Shown here piece after piece: positions 8,740 through 17,992 of a DNA stretch of 64,000 nucleotides; within the stretch, counting starts at the first letter, position 1; each line of letters begins with the position of its first letter. Made by a program: the position numbers and the translations under genes. The notes beneath the pieces were generated by a model that saw only the letters and a list, made by a program, of their open reading frames with translations, did no database searches and was not told the DNA's origin. Location of the stretch: NCBI GenBank assembly GCA_018661465.1, contig JABJIC010000030.1, forward strand, positions 214,788 through 278,787, given 5' to 3'. This stretch comes from Gammaproteobacteria bacterium. Its GTDB lineage: Bacteria > Pseudomonadota > Gammaproteobacteria > Pseudomonadales > Pseudohongiellaceae.

Positions 8740-10710
8740 ATGCCAATCACCCGCAGTGCCATCATGAATGTACGTTCCCAGCTAGTAGTCGCTTCCTTCG
8801 TTCTTTTGTCCTTAGGCACGTTCAGTTACTCGCAAGCCCAGGACCAGGAATGGCGCACCTACGGAGGTGACCTCGCAAGTACTCGCTATTCTCCGTTAGA
8901 CACAATCAATGGTGAAAATTTCAGCGAGTTAGAGATCGCTTGGGAATTCGACACGAGTAACTTTGGACGAAGCCCCGAATTTAATTTTCAATCAACACCT
9001 TTGATGGTTAATCGAACCATCTATACCACTGCGGGAAGCAGACGAGCAGTAGTCGCTTTGGATGCGCAGACCGGAGAAATTCTTTGGGTCTCTCGCCTCG
9101 ATGAAGGGGAGCGTGCATCCAATGCCCCTCGCCAGCTGTCGGGTCGTGGGCTGGCTTGGTGGGATGATGGCAGCGACAAGGGAAGAATTATTTATGTGAC
9201 ACCTGGCTACCAGATGATTGCGTTGGATGCCGCTAGCGGAGACCGCATCGAGGATTTTGGGATTGACGGTATTGTAGATCTGAAACAGGAGTTCGATCAG
9301 GAATTGGATCTCATAACAGGTGAAGTAGGGCTCCATGCCGCCCCTATTGTAGCCAATGGTGTTGTCGTTATAGGTTCGGCGTTTCGCGCTGGCAGGATGC
9401 CAACTAGCCGGGAGAAACCGAAAGGTCATGTTCGTGGCTACGATGCGCGTACTGGTAATCGGCTTTGGATTTTCCACTCTATTCCACAGGGCGATGAGTA
9501 CGGTAATGACACCTGGCTGAATAATTCCTGGACCTATACGGGTTATGGCGGCGCCTGGGCGCAGATGACCATCGATCCTGCACTCAATACAGTCTATCTG
9601 CCTACCGAAACCGCCACCGGAGATTCCTATGGGGGTCATCGTCACGGAGACAATCTATTTACCAACAGCGTGGTAGCACTTGATCTTACAAGCGGTGAGC
9701 GGAAATGGCATTTTCAGACTACTCATCATGATGTATGGGATTGGGATATTCCTTCTGCGCCAATGCTTCTTGACCTTACGGTCAACGGTCAAACAAGTGC
9801 CGCTGTGGTACAAACAGTTAAACAGGGATTCACCTTCGTCTTCGACCGAGTAACCGGAGAGCCTCTGTTCGACATTGAGGAAGTGCCAGTACCTCCATCC
9901 GATGTCCCCGGCGAACGGCTTTCTCCAACTCAGCCAATTCCAGTGAGACCACCCCCATTCTCCCGTCAGGGGCTCAGTGACGATGAATTAATTAATTTCA
10001 CGCCAGAACTGAAAGCCAAGGCGCGGGAGATACTTTCTCAATATCGCTATGGTGACATATATATGCCTCCGTCTCTGGCGGAGGCCGACGATGGCACGTT
10101 CGGCACGCTGTTCATGCCCTCACAAACCGGTGGGTCCAACTGGCCAGGAGGCGCAGTCGATCCTGAAACCGGCATCATGTATATATTTAGCAAGTCCGAT
10201 GTAGGTCGAATGTCTATGAGCAATCGCCCGGACCGTTCCGACATGGATTATATAAATCTGCAGTCCCGAAATGCGCCACGTCTATTTGTTGATGGCTTGC
10301 CCCTAATAAAACCACCCTATGGCCAGATTGTGGCACTGGACTTGAATGAGGGCGAAAAGCTCTGGGATGCTGTGCATGGTGAGACACCAGATTCCATACG
10401 CAATCATCCGGCACTGGAAGGTCTGGACATTCCCGCAACTGGGCAAGCAGGGCGAGTGGGTGTTCTGCTTACCAAAACTCTGGTTATTGCCGGAGACGGT
10501 GGCAGCTATACAAATGCTGATGGCGAGCAGGAAGCATTGCTACGAGCCTATGACAAATTTACCGGAGAGCAGCTGGGTAGCTTGGCCATGCCGGCGCAAC
10601 AGACTGGAAGCCCGATGACTTATGCGATCGACGGAGTACAGTATCTTGCTGTGGCGATCTCCGGTGGAGATGTGCCGGGACGATTGAGGATTTACAGTTA
10701 CGAACCTTGA
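8740..10710 (+). CDS. Exported PQQ-dependent dehydrogenase (glucose/quinate/alcohol dehydrogenase family)
   Basis: This 656-residue quinoprotein beta-propeller oxidises a sugar or alcohol in the periplasm with PQQ and passes electrons to quinone or a cytochrome. Signs are the opening EWRTYGGDLASTRYSPLDTI, repeated tryptophan-docking blades such as LDAQTGEILWVSRL and LDLTSGERKWHFQT, the GDH-type motif HHDVWDWDIPSAPML, and the closing AIDGVQYLAVAISGG. There is a signal peptide but no five-helix membrane domain as in Gcd, so it should be soluble. The start could be ATG 8740 or ATG 8764; the latter leaves a cleaner signal peptide but no SD. PQQ synthesis genes are not in the window. Confidence 0.85.
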   Translation: MPITRSAIMNVRSQLVVASFVLLSLGTFSYSQAQDQEWRTYGGDLASTRYSPLDTINGENFSELEIAWEFDTSNFGRSPEFNFQSTPLMVNRTIYTTAGSRRAVVALDAQTGEILWVSRLDEGERASNAPRQLSGRGLAWWDDGSDKGRIIYVTPGYQMIALDAASGDRIEDFGIDGIVDLKQEFDQELDLITGEVGLHAAPIVANGVVVIGSAFRAGRMPTSREKPKGHVRGYDARTGNRLWIFHSIPQGDEYGNDTWLNNSWTYTGYGGAWAQMTIDPALNTVYLPTETATGDSYGGHRHGDNLFTNSVVALDLTSGERKWHFQTTHHDVWDWDIPSAPMLLDLTVNGQTSAAVVQTVKQGFTFVFDRVTGEPLFDIEEVPVPPSDVPGERLSPTQPIPVRPPPFSRQGLSDDELINFTPELKAKAREILSQYRYGDIYMPPSLAEADDGTFGTLFMPSQTGGSNWPGGAVDPETGIMYIFSKSDVGRMSMSNRPDRSDMDYINLQSRNAPRLFVDGLPLIKPPYGQIVALDLNEGEKLWDAVHGETPDSIRNHPALEGLDIPATGQAGRVGVLLTKTLVIAGDGGSYTNADGEQEALLRAYDKFTGEQLGSLAMPAQQTGSPMTYAIDGVQYLAVAISGGDVPGRLRIYSYEP

Positions 10711-10763
10711 TTCAATAGTTTTTGGAGACGCATTCCAAAGTAATACACTGTATCGAAATAAAT

Positions 10764-11570
10764 ATGAAACTATTCACAGCTATATCCTTACTCTGCTTTT
10801 TCCTTGCTTCTAATGCGCAGGTAAATGAAACAGAAAGTGAGAAAGAGATGCGCATGCTGTCTGCGTATCATGGGCTTGATCCCTTGCCGCCACAAGCAAC
10901 TCGATTATGTGGAATGCCACCTACTGGCAATCAGGATGGAATGCCTGTTACCTTTTCAGTGCAGATAAATAGAGCATCAGTTTCTGCCGCTGCCTTTGCA
11001 GTTGAAACTACCTCTGGTGAAATTGTTACTCCATTGTGTGCGACCTTGCGACCTGCAATAGAGACCCTCGAACAGCGCACGGTGCTTCTTATTGGACCTT
11101 TTAGTGTCGATGATTCACTGCCGTTTAGTGTTGAGGTTGTGGAACAACTCGAAGATGTCCATGGGAATTCACTGGTGGGTTTGAGAATAGATAAGGTGAC
11201 GCCCCTCGCAGCTGGACCCAGCCTGGTATTTGCCGAGCGCTTTGCTCCCAATACTTCAGGACTTGAAGGCGAATGCCCAATGGATACCGCACAAGCAGTT
11301 CAACTAACCTGGGAAGGCGGGGTTACCGGACCTCAGGGCGCTGATCTTGCCGAGGCCCAACGAACTGCTGTATCTATCCTTCTTGATAACGGTAATTCCG
11401 TACACCCACTTACCCTCGGCGATGATGATCCGGATAATCATGTCATTGCATGTATCGCTGAAACCAGTCCGGCAGTATCGGTTAGCGTAGTAGCGGGGTT
11501 CTTTCACGACCCGGGTGATGACGCTAATCCCGAAACTAGAATAGATGTGATTTCAAAAATGAATGAGTAA
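10764..11570 (+). CDS. Exported protein of unknown function
   Basis: This 268-residue protein has a signal peptide MKLFTAISLLCFFLASNAQ and four mature cysteines (RLCGMPP, TPLCATLRP, EGECPMD, IACIAE) that could form two disulfides. It is rich in short beta-strand stretches, e.g. GMPVTFSVQINRASVSAAAF and SVSVVAGFFHDPGDD. I recognise no family. The ATG at 10764 is chosen because the signal peptide begins there; a TTG at 10722 is upstream in frame. It follows the PQQ dehydrogenase by 53 nt and may be co-transcribed. Confidence 0.65.
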   Translation: MKLFTAISLLCFFLASNAQVNETESEKEMRMLSAYHGLDPLPPQATRLCGMPPTGNQDGMPVTFSVQINRASVSAAAFAVETTSGEIVTPLCATLRPAIETLEQRTVLLIGPFSVDDSLPFSVEVVEQLEDVHGNSLVGLRIDKVTPLAAGPSLVFAERFAPNTSGLEGECPMDTAQAVQLTWEGGVTGPQGADLAEAQRTAVSILLDNGNSVHPLTLGDDDPDNHVIACIAETSPAVSVSVVAGFFHDPGDDANPETRIDVISKMNE

Positions 11571-11684
11571 TCTTTTTGAGCTTTTAGAGAGTTTGCTGCG
11601 AAACCTTCGAATAACCGAAAGATGACATAGATAAGTCTTGGTACAGGATCTAGCTCTGACGATGTCTATTAAAGGAACCACGAT

Positions 11685-12749
11685 ATGAAAATCCTTGTTA
11701 AGTATTTGCCTCTAACTGCGCTGTCATTTGTTCTTTGCTCCGGGGCTTGGGCACAGCAAGTTCTACAGCCTACTGACAACTGCCGTGATTACTCTGCTTC
11801 TGACATAGTGAGTTTTGCAGATGCGGTGCTGGAACAGGGAGTGCGTGAGGCATTGTCACTTGGACCACAAGATGCCCTGACTTGCGATCTAGCCACACAA
11901 TTAACGACGCTGCGTTCTGCTGGTGGAGGTGCGAGAAGATCGGTTTCAGGCTCGCCAGAATGGAATGATCCTGACCACTTATTTCATGACCTCTCCGGCA
12001 TCCAGAACCTAACAGGCCTAACTAACCTCGCTCTCAGCAATCGAGGCCTCTCCGATATTAGCCCACTGGCCGAGCTTACCGATTTGACACATTTGAACCT
12101 GCATACAAACTGGATTACTGACATCAGCCCATTGCGTGCTCTGACCAAGCTGGTCGATTTACGTATAGCCGAGAATCCCTTGTCTGATATCAGCCCCTTA
12201 AGTGAGCTTACTCAATTGAGAGTGCTTCGGATGCACCGTCACGGTGACTTCATCGGCGGACAAGTTCCCAGAACCTATATGGGAGCAACAGGATTGCTGT
12301 TTACCAATGCCGTTACTGACATTAGTGCATTAGCAAAATTGACCAAGCTGGTGGATTTAAATATTCATACGCAAGATATAAGCGACCTGACGCCATTAAG
12401 TGGTTTGACATCATTGATTGAATTGAGATTGGCTGCGAATTCGTTCACTGACCTCAGCCCTTTACGCCGGCTCACTACCCTTGAATATCTCGAACTAACC
12501 GGGAACGACATAACCGATATAACTCCACTTAGCGGACTTACCAACCTGCTGGCGCTTGACCTCCGTTTCAATCCTGAATTAAGCAATATACAGGCTCTGT
12601 TTGAGAATCCGGGAATAGGAGCAGGGGATGTAGTCGAGCTAAGACATACCAATGTGTCATGTACAGATCAGGCGCGACTGGCAGAAAAAGGAGTGGAAGT
12701 TCGCACCGAATTGTTTTCTTCCTGCGCCACTGCCACTAGGCAGAGATAA
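11685..12749 (+). CDS. Exported leucine-rich repeat protein, copy 2
   Basis: This 354-residue protein is clearly related to the LRR protein encoded at 3402-4688. After a signal peptide ending near WA-Q it has the same cap (LQPTDNCRDYSASDIVSFAD). SDS22-type repeats follow, such as LTDLTHLNLHTNWITDISPL and LTTLEYLELTGNDITDITPL, then the Cys-bearing end cap (TNVSCTDQARLAEKG, SSCAT). It has fewer repeats than copy 1. AAGGAA lies 8 nt before the ATG. Ligand binding at or outside the cell surface is the likely role; no partner is evident. Confidence 0.85.
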   Translation: MKILVKYLPLTALSFVLCSGAWAQQVLQPTDNCRDYSASDIVSFADAVLEQGVREALSLGPQDALTCDLATQLTTLRSAGGGARRSVSGSPEWNDPDHLFHDLSGIQNLTGLTNLALSNRGLSDISPLAELTDLTHLNLHTNWITDISPLRALTKLVDLRIAENPLSDISPLSELTQLRVLRMHRHGDFIGGQVPRTYMGATGLLFTNAVTDISALAKLTKLVDLNIHTQDISDLTPLSGLTSLIELRLAANSFTDLSPLRRLTTLEYLELTGNDITDITPLSGLTNLLALDLRFNPELSNIQALFENPGIGAGDVVELRHTNVSCTDQARLAEKGVEVRTELFSSCATATRQR

Positions 12750-12799
12750 GATCAGACAAAAATAATTACAGGTATCTGAAATGACACCCCGGGAACTTT

Positions 12800-14269
12800 A
12801 TGAAAGCTAATAAATTACAGAGTCGGCGAGGCCGAATCGGCGCGCGTTTAGTTTCACTTATGTTCGTAGTATTGAGTGGTCTTTCAATCAATTTATCGGC
12901 CCAGACCGATTTGCCACCCCTCGCCGACAGGGATCGAGCAATGACCATGCCGGGAGAATTCGTTCTCGCAAGCGTTGGTGACTTGATGATACGTCGTCCA
13001 GCATCCCGGCTCGCGGACCCTGACGTGCAAGCAGTTTTTGACTTGATCAGAGATGCCGATCTTGCAGTGGCAAACATGGAGGGTGAGCTGGCGAATCTGC
13101 GAGACTTCGATGGCCCCCTCAATGGCTTCGTTGGTAGTCATGAAGTCGCAGCAGATCTCAAGTTGATGGGTTTGGACATGGTTAATCGCGCCCAGAACCA
13201 CCTTCTTGATTCTGAGACCGAGGGTATGTTTTCAACCAACGCTTTGTTGGATGAAGCCGGCATTATTCATGCGGGTAGCGGTCGCAATCTGCAGGAAGCA
13301 GCCGCACCAGCCTTTCTCGAATTGGCAAAGGGTCGCGCCGCACTAGTCGGTGCTCACGCCCCCATCTGGCCAGAACACAATCGGCTTGCTGCAACAGCGC
13401 GTAACGGTAATCTGGGAGGAAGGCCTGGTCTCAACATGCTCAACTATAGGGAAACTATTTTGGTATCCCAGCAGCAATACGATGCCTTGCAACAAGTTCG
13501 CGAGGGGTTCCTGGAACACCGAGACAGCTATGACAATCCGCGGCCCGTAGCCAGTGCTTCTCCCGCTGCAGGTATAAGCATTCCTGCCTCAAGTTCCGGA
13601 CGTAATGACCCCCGATATCGAGTAACCAGGGGAGATGAAATTCCGGGCACTGTTGCCTACACATTGAATGGCAATGACGTAGACCGCATGCTCAGGAATA
13701 TTCGCAATGCCCGCCAGCTAGGGGATTTCGTTACTGCCGCGGCTCATATTCATCAGAGTCAGTCGGTCGTGGAGTTTCAGCATTTGAGCACACGCCCGCC
13801 AGAGTTCTATGTGGACTTGGCTCACAAGGCTATCGATGCAGGCGCTGATGCGTTCGTTGGCACGGGAGTGCAAACACTACGCGGTATTGAAATCTACCAA
13901 GGCAAACCGATTTTCTATGGTCTGGGAGAATTTTTTCGGGAAGCACAGTGGGAACTGGAACTGGTTGTCGGCGCTGCCGATGCAGACCCGCAAAGGCGAT
14001 TGCAGCAGTTCTCCAGAAATTTTGGCGGTTCCACTCAGTCTTTGGAAAGCCTGGTTACAACGAGCCATTATGAAGACGGTGTTTTAAAAGAAGTTCGACT
14101 TTACCCTATAGAGTTAGGAGTAAACGGTCCTGACTCAAAGCTTGGTATTCCCCGCATGGCGACAGAACAACATGCGCAGCAAATTCTGGAACGTGTTGCA
14201 CGTCTGTCAGATCAATGGGGAACTGCAATCGAAGTCGATGGGAATGTGGGTGTTATACATGTGCGGTAA
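12800..14269 (+). CDS. Exported CapA-family (poly-gamma-glutamate type) metallophosphatase-fold protein
   Basis: This 489-residue protein has a signal peptide ending near LSAQ. It carries the CapA/PgsA domain, with the opening LASVGDLMIRRP, then LAVANMEGELANL, MGLDMVNRAQNHLLD, GIIHAGSGRNLQEA, HIHQSQSV and ADAFVGTGVQTLRGIEIYQG. CapA proteins have a calcineurin-like fold and are linked to polyglutamate capsule export, but many stand alone with unknown substrates. No capB or capC gene is nearby, so a capsule role is not supported here. The insert around residues 215-290 is longer than in short CapA proteins. Confidence 0.75.
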   Translation: MKANKLQSRRGRIGARLVSLMFVVLSGLSINLSAQTDLPPLADRDRAMTMPGEFVLASVGDLMIRRPASRLADPDVQAVFDLIRDADLAVANMEGELANLRDFDGPLNGFVGSHEVAADLKLMGLDMVNRAQNHLLDSETEGMFSTNALLDEAGIIHAGSGRNLQEAAAPAFLELAKGRAALVGAHAPIWPEHNRLAATARNGNLGGRPGLNMLNYRETILVSQQQYDALQQVREGFLEHRDSYDNPRPVASASPAAGISIPASSSGRNDPRYRVTRGDEIPGTVAYTLNGNDVDRMLRNIRNARQLGDFVTAAAHIHQSQSVVEFQHLSTRPPEFYVDLAHKAIDAGADAFVGTGVQTLRGIEIYQGKPIFYGLGEFFREAQWELELVVGAADADPQRRLQQFSRNFGGSTQSLESLVTTSHYEDGVLKEVRLYPIELGVNGPDSKLGIPRMATEQHAQQILERVARLSDQWGTAIEVDGNVGVIHVR

Positions 14270-14317
14270 TGCAGGTCCACTCCAGCTTCTAGTCATCGTA
14301 AACCGAGCAATTCAGTT

Positions 14318-15358
14318 ATGCCAAAATTGAGCAATACGAAAATTCAGCGGGCTTTGGCAACATTGTTTTCACTAATTTTTACAATCAGTGCATTCGCCCA
14401 AGTCACTGATGCCCGCTTCACCCCCAGTGATGACTACAGCATAGACGAGACATTCTTCAAACTACCTAGTGGCCGGTCAATTGGAGCGACTTCTGGTTTG
14501 GCAATCGATCCCAATGGTTCGTCTTTCTGGGTCTTTGATCGCTGTGGTGCAGAAGACTGCCGAGCTTCTGATCTTGCCCCTATTATGAAATTCGATCGGG
14601 AGGGTAATCATCTTCTCAGTTTTGGCGCAAATCTGTTTCAGCGACCCCACGGGTTATTTGTGGACAGGGATGGCAATGTTTGGGTAACCGATGATGTCGG
14701 TTCGCGTGACATTGATACTGTTAGCGAACGCAAGGGACATCAGGTTTTCAAGTTTAGTTCCGAAGGAGAGTTGCTCCTGACTTTGGGTAAACCGGGTGTT
14801 TCGGGAATCAGGCCGGGGACTTTCAATATGCCTTCGGCGGTACTCGTTGCACCCAATGGCGACATCTTTGTTGGTGACGGTCATGGTCCTCGCTCCAATG
14901 CTCGCATAGTGAAGTTCAATTCTCGTGGAGATTATCTCATGACATGGGGTTCATTTGGCGAGGGTCCTTATGAGTTTCATACGCCTCACGCGCTGGCAAT
15001 GGACTCCGCTGGAAGGCTATTTGTCGGTGATCGTGGTAACAAGCGAGTGCTTATTTTTGATCAGTCCGGTAACTTTCTCGATGAGTGGACGCAGTTCGGT
15101 CGACCCAGCGGCATGTTCATAGATGACAATGACCTTCTCTATGTAGCCGACTCCTCATCTTCTAACAATGCGCAATCTAATCCTGGTTTCGAAGAAGGTA
15201 TTCGCGTTGGGAGTGTGAGTGACGGCCGCGTTATCCTGTTTATTCAGGATCCAGATGCCAGCGGTAGTCAAGAGGGAGTGGTTGCTGACAGTGATGGAAA
15301 CATCTATGGCTCACTCACAGCAGGCATGGCTTTGCGGAAATATTCACTATCAAAGTGA
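14318..15358 (+). CDS. Exported six-bladed NHL-repeat propeller, PAL-like, copy 1
   Basis: This 346-residue protein has a signal peptide ending near AFAQ. At least five NHL repeats are visible, e.g. PHGLFVDRDGNVWVTDD, PSAVLVAPNGDIFVGDGH, PHALAMDSAGRLFVGDRG and PSGMFIDDNDLLYVADSS. The pattern and the Cys pair in FDRCGAEDCRASD match bacterial proteins resembling peptidyl-hydroxyglycine lyase (PAL). It shares layout and many blocks with the protein at 41791-42861. Activity as a lyase is not shown by the sequence; the fold is also used for binding. It sits 3 nt before the frame of the next gene and is probably co-transcribed with it. Confidence 0.75.
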   Translation: MPKLSNTKIQRALATLFSLIFTISAFAQVTDARFTPSDDYSIDETFFKLPSGRSIGATSGLAIDPNGSSFWVFDRCGAEDCRASDLAPIMKFDREGNHLLSFGANLFQRPHGLFVDRDGNVWVTDDVGSRDIDTVSERKGHQVFKFSSEGELLLTLGKPGVSGIRPGTFNMPSAVLVAPNGDIFVGDGHGPRSNARIVKFNSRGDYLMTWGSFGEGPYEFHTPHALAMDSAGRLFVGDRGNKRVLIFDQSGNFLDEWTQFGRPSGMFIDDNDLLYVADSSSSNNAQSNPGFEEGIRVGSVSDGRVILFIQDPDASGSQEGVVADSDGNIYGSLTAGMALRKYSLSK

Positions 15359-15400
15359 GTAGTGAAAATTCATAAGGGAAAAGGGAAAAGGGGAGTAACC

Positions 15401-16918
15401 ATGAAGTCTCGATTGAATCCAATTTATTTGCTGGTCGGCTGGGTTTGCTTGTATGTGCCTATCGCATCAGCACAAACAAATTCATTAGATCCAAGAACTG
15501 CCTTGCCCTCTGCATGTATTGCTCCTTCTGAACAAACTGGCGGTCTGGATTTTACTGCCGATTCGTCCTACCTCCGATTAGGCAGTGCAGGTAATGAAAC
15601 CTACGCTTCAATTGATGGTGAACGCATGAAGCATCTCGTCGAACAACAGGCTGAAATTGCTCGACGTTATAGGCAGGCTGACAATCAGTACTGGGGGCGA
15701 ATTATTGGTACTAGCGCTGATAGAGAAACAGCAGAATGGATGATGGACCAGCTACGCCAATCAGGAGCAGAGGATGTACGACTTGACTCTATTGCCTTAC
15801 CAACTCAATGGTTTCCTCAAAGCTGGCAGCTAACTGTTGAGAGTGATGGTGAAGCCACAGAGTTGGCCTCTGCCTGGCCAGCCTATGGCTCGGTCGGAAC
15901 TTCTCAGGCGGGTGCAAAGCTTGAGTTAATAGATGTTGGTTTAGGCATGGCTACTGATTTCCAGGGTAGAGATGTGAGTGGAAAAGCGGTTGTTATACAC
16001 TCAATAGCAACCAGTAGCACCGTATTCAATTCGGCGCGCAGAATCGGTGCTTTAGAAAGAGCAGAGCGATTGGGAGCAGCAGCAATATTTTTGGTACTCG
16101 AATTGCCAGGAAATTTGCAAACCGCGTTCTACGATGTAGGCACATCAGTACCAACTTTTTCAATTGGCTCGGAGGATGCTGCCCTTCTACAACGCTTGCT
16201 CACCGATGCGGCGACGACTGAGCCAGTTGAGATCGATGTCCAGCTCGACGTTGATTATATAGACGGTTTAAGCACTTCCAGCGTGCGCGGCGAAGTGCCT
16301 GCAGCATCACCTGATGCCGAGAAAATTATTATTGTTGCCCATCGCGATGCGTACTTTGAAGGAGCTGCAGACAATGCTTCCGGTGTTGCCACCGCTCTGG
16401 AACTAATGCGCTACTTCGCGCAAATTCCAAAAGCAGAGAGAAAACGAACGGTAGAAATTATTGGTACTCCGGGACATCATAATATTGCGAGAACAGGTTT
16501 TAGTTGGCTTTATGAGAATCGAGAATCCATACTCGACAAAGCTGTGTTGTTGATCAATGCAGAACATACTGCCCACGCGCTGATTGATCGCTTCAATGAT
16601 GAGCTTTGCACCACCAATACAATGGGGCCTTTTTCCTGGCAAATAAATGGCTCAAATAAATTGGCAGAAGTAACACTGCAGACCTTCGATGAATTTGGCA
16701 TTACGCGTTGGGCTGAGACGGGCGGACCGGTGGGCGAAATCAGAACTATAGCCGATCTTGTTCCTTCAATTGTGTTGATGCATGCGGGCGTTTTGCTGCA
16801 TACCAATATAGAAACAACCGAAGCTATTCCCGCGGCTAGCCTTGCTGCTACAACAAGAGCTTATGCCAAAATAATTGAGCAGGTGAACAGTATGAGTCAA
16901 TCTGAACTAACGCAGTAA
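15401..16918 (+). CDS. Exported M28-like metallopeptidase fold with PA insert, catalytic Glu pair not found
   Basis: This 505-residue protein has a signal peptide ending near ASAQ. A PA-type insert lies around residues 170-280 (GKAVVIHSIAT, GAAAIFLVLE) and an M28 core follows. His314 and Asp324 (AHRDAYFEGAADNASG) and His467 (LLHTNIET) match zinc ligands. The usual E-E pair after the second ligand is replaced by TPGHH at 356-360, and the next position reads NAEH. It may therefore be a non-peptidase relative or use altered metal chemistry. The ATG at 15401 is preferred, with GGGGAG about 9 nt upstream; GTG 15362 is an in-frame alternative. Confidence 0.7.
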   Translation: MKSRLNPIYLLVGWVCLYVPIASAQTNSLDPRTALPSACIAPSEQTGGLDFTADSSYLRLGSAGNETYASIDGERMKHLVEQQAEIARRYRQADNQYWGRIIGTSADRETAEWMMDQLRQSGAEDVRLDSIALPTQWFPQSWQLTVESDGEATELASAWPAYGSVGTSQAGAKLELIDVGLGMATDFQGRDVSGKAVVIHSIATSSTVFNSARRIGALERAERLGAAAIFLVLELPGNLQTAFYDVGTSVPTFSIGSEDAALLQRLLTDAATTEPVEIDVQLDVDYIDGLSTSSVRGEVPAASPDAEKIIIVAHRDAYFEGAADNASGVATALELMRYFAQIPKAERKRTVEIIGTPGHHNIARTGFSWLYENRESILDKAVLLINAEHTAHALIDRFNDELCTTNTMGPFSWQINGSNKLAEVTLQTFDEFGITRWAETGGPVGEIRTIADLVPSIVLMHAGVLLHTNIETTEAIPAASLAATTRAYAKIIEQVNSMSQSELTQ

Positions 16919-17124
16919 CATGAATGGTGCCAAGTCTGCTATCTTGGGCTTCGCAAACAATTACTATAAGAATATTAGCTAAGAAAGATGACTTTGATGA
17001 CAAATAAATTTTTGCTCTTCCTTGTTATATTTTGCTTCAGGATATAAATTGAAATAGTCGGGTTCCTAAAATTCTCCATCCGTATTAGGTGCTCATCTCC
17101 ATAAAATTCTCAGGTAACCAGTTT

Positions 17125-17892
17125 ATGAAAACATTTCGATCCTTAACATTTTTACTTCTGTTGTTATTCGTCAAGACACTAAGTGCGCAGTCGGTAGAGA
17201 CAGGTTTTCTCGATAGAAGCATTATCCATGATGGTGTTGAGCATCGTTATCAGGTGTATATCCCTTCTAACTATGACGCAGCTGAAGACTGGCCCGTTAC
17301 CCTTTTTCTTCATGGCGCAGGTGAGCGGGGTAATGATGGTTTGAAGCAAGCAGAAGTTGGATTGGGTCGGGCGATTCGGCTTAATCCTGACAGGTGGCAG
17401 ACTCTTGCTATTTTCCCTCAAGTGCCTACAGGAGAGTCATGGCAAGGGGTTGCGGGAGAAATAGCGATGGCGGCGCTGGATGCAACCATCGCAGAATATT
17501 CTGCAGATGCAAATCGGCTCTATCTAACCGGCCTTTCGCTTGGCGGCAATGGAACCTGGTATCTGGGCTATCACCACACTGAGCGGTTCGCAGCATTGGT
17601 AGCAATTTGTGGATTTGTCGATTTGGGCGATCGATTTCCGAGTTTCTTGACCGACACAGAGAACACTTTCTCCGCGTTGGCAGAAGACTTGTCCGATACC
17701 CCTGTGTGGATTGTGCACGGTGACGCAGATGTTGTTGTTCCAGTTGGGCAATCCCGCAAGATGGCCGAAGAATTGGAAGCTGCGGGGGCGGAAGTGCACT
17801 ACACCGAGTTACCAGGCATTAATCACAACTCCTGGGATGCGGCTTACTCCAATACTGACCTTATAGACTGGATGTTTGAGCAGGAGCTCTAG
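17125..17892 (+). CDS. Exported alpha/beta hydrolase (phospholipase/carboxylesterase or feruloyl-esterase-like)
   Basis: This 255-residue protein has a signal peptide ending near LSAQ. It has the oxyanion motif FLHGAGERGNDG typical of polyhydroxybutyrate-depolymerase/LpqC and dienelactone-hydrolase relatives. The catalytic triad is Ser138 in GLSLGGNG, Asp202 in HGDADVVVP and His234 in GINHNSW. It probably hydrolyses ester bonds outside the cytoplasm. The ATG at 17125 starts the signal peptide; an upstream in-frame start at 17089 adds 12 residues with no benefit. It stands alone between the M28-like gene and the next hydrolase. Confidence 0.75.
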   Translation: MKTFRSLTFLLLLLFVKTLSAQSVETGFLDRSIIHDGVEHRYQVYIPSNYDAAEDWPVTLFLHGAGERGNDGLKQAEVGLGRAIRLNPDRWQTLAIFPQVPTGESWQGVAGEIAMAALDATIAEYSADANRLYLTGLSLGGNGTWYLGYHHTERFAALVAICGFVDLGDRFPSFLTDTENTFSALAEDLSDTPVWIVHGDADVVVPVGQSRKMAEELEAAGAEVHYTELPGINHNSWDAAYSNTDLIDWMFEQEL

Positions 17893-17992
17893 TAAGTAAT
17901 CAATTGAGACAGCTTGAATAAACGGAGTAGCGAGTCCGCGCTGAATATTTCAACTCAGATTACAATCATCAACATAATATTAGGCAAGAATT

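Noticed and set aside
12800..14269. Capsule (poly-gamma-glutamate) biosynthesis locus
   Set aside because: Only the CapA-like protein is present; no capB, capC or ligase gene is nearby.
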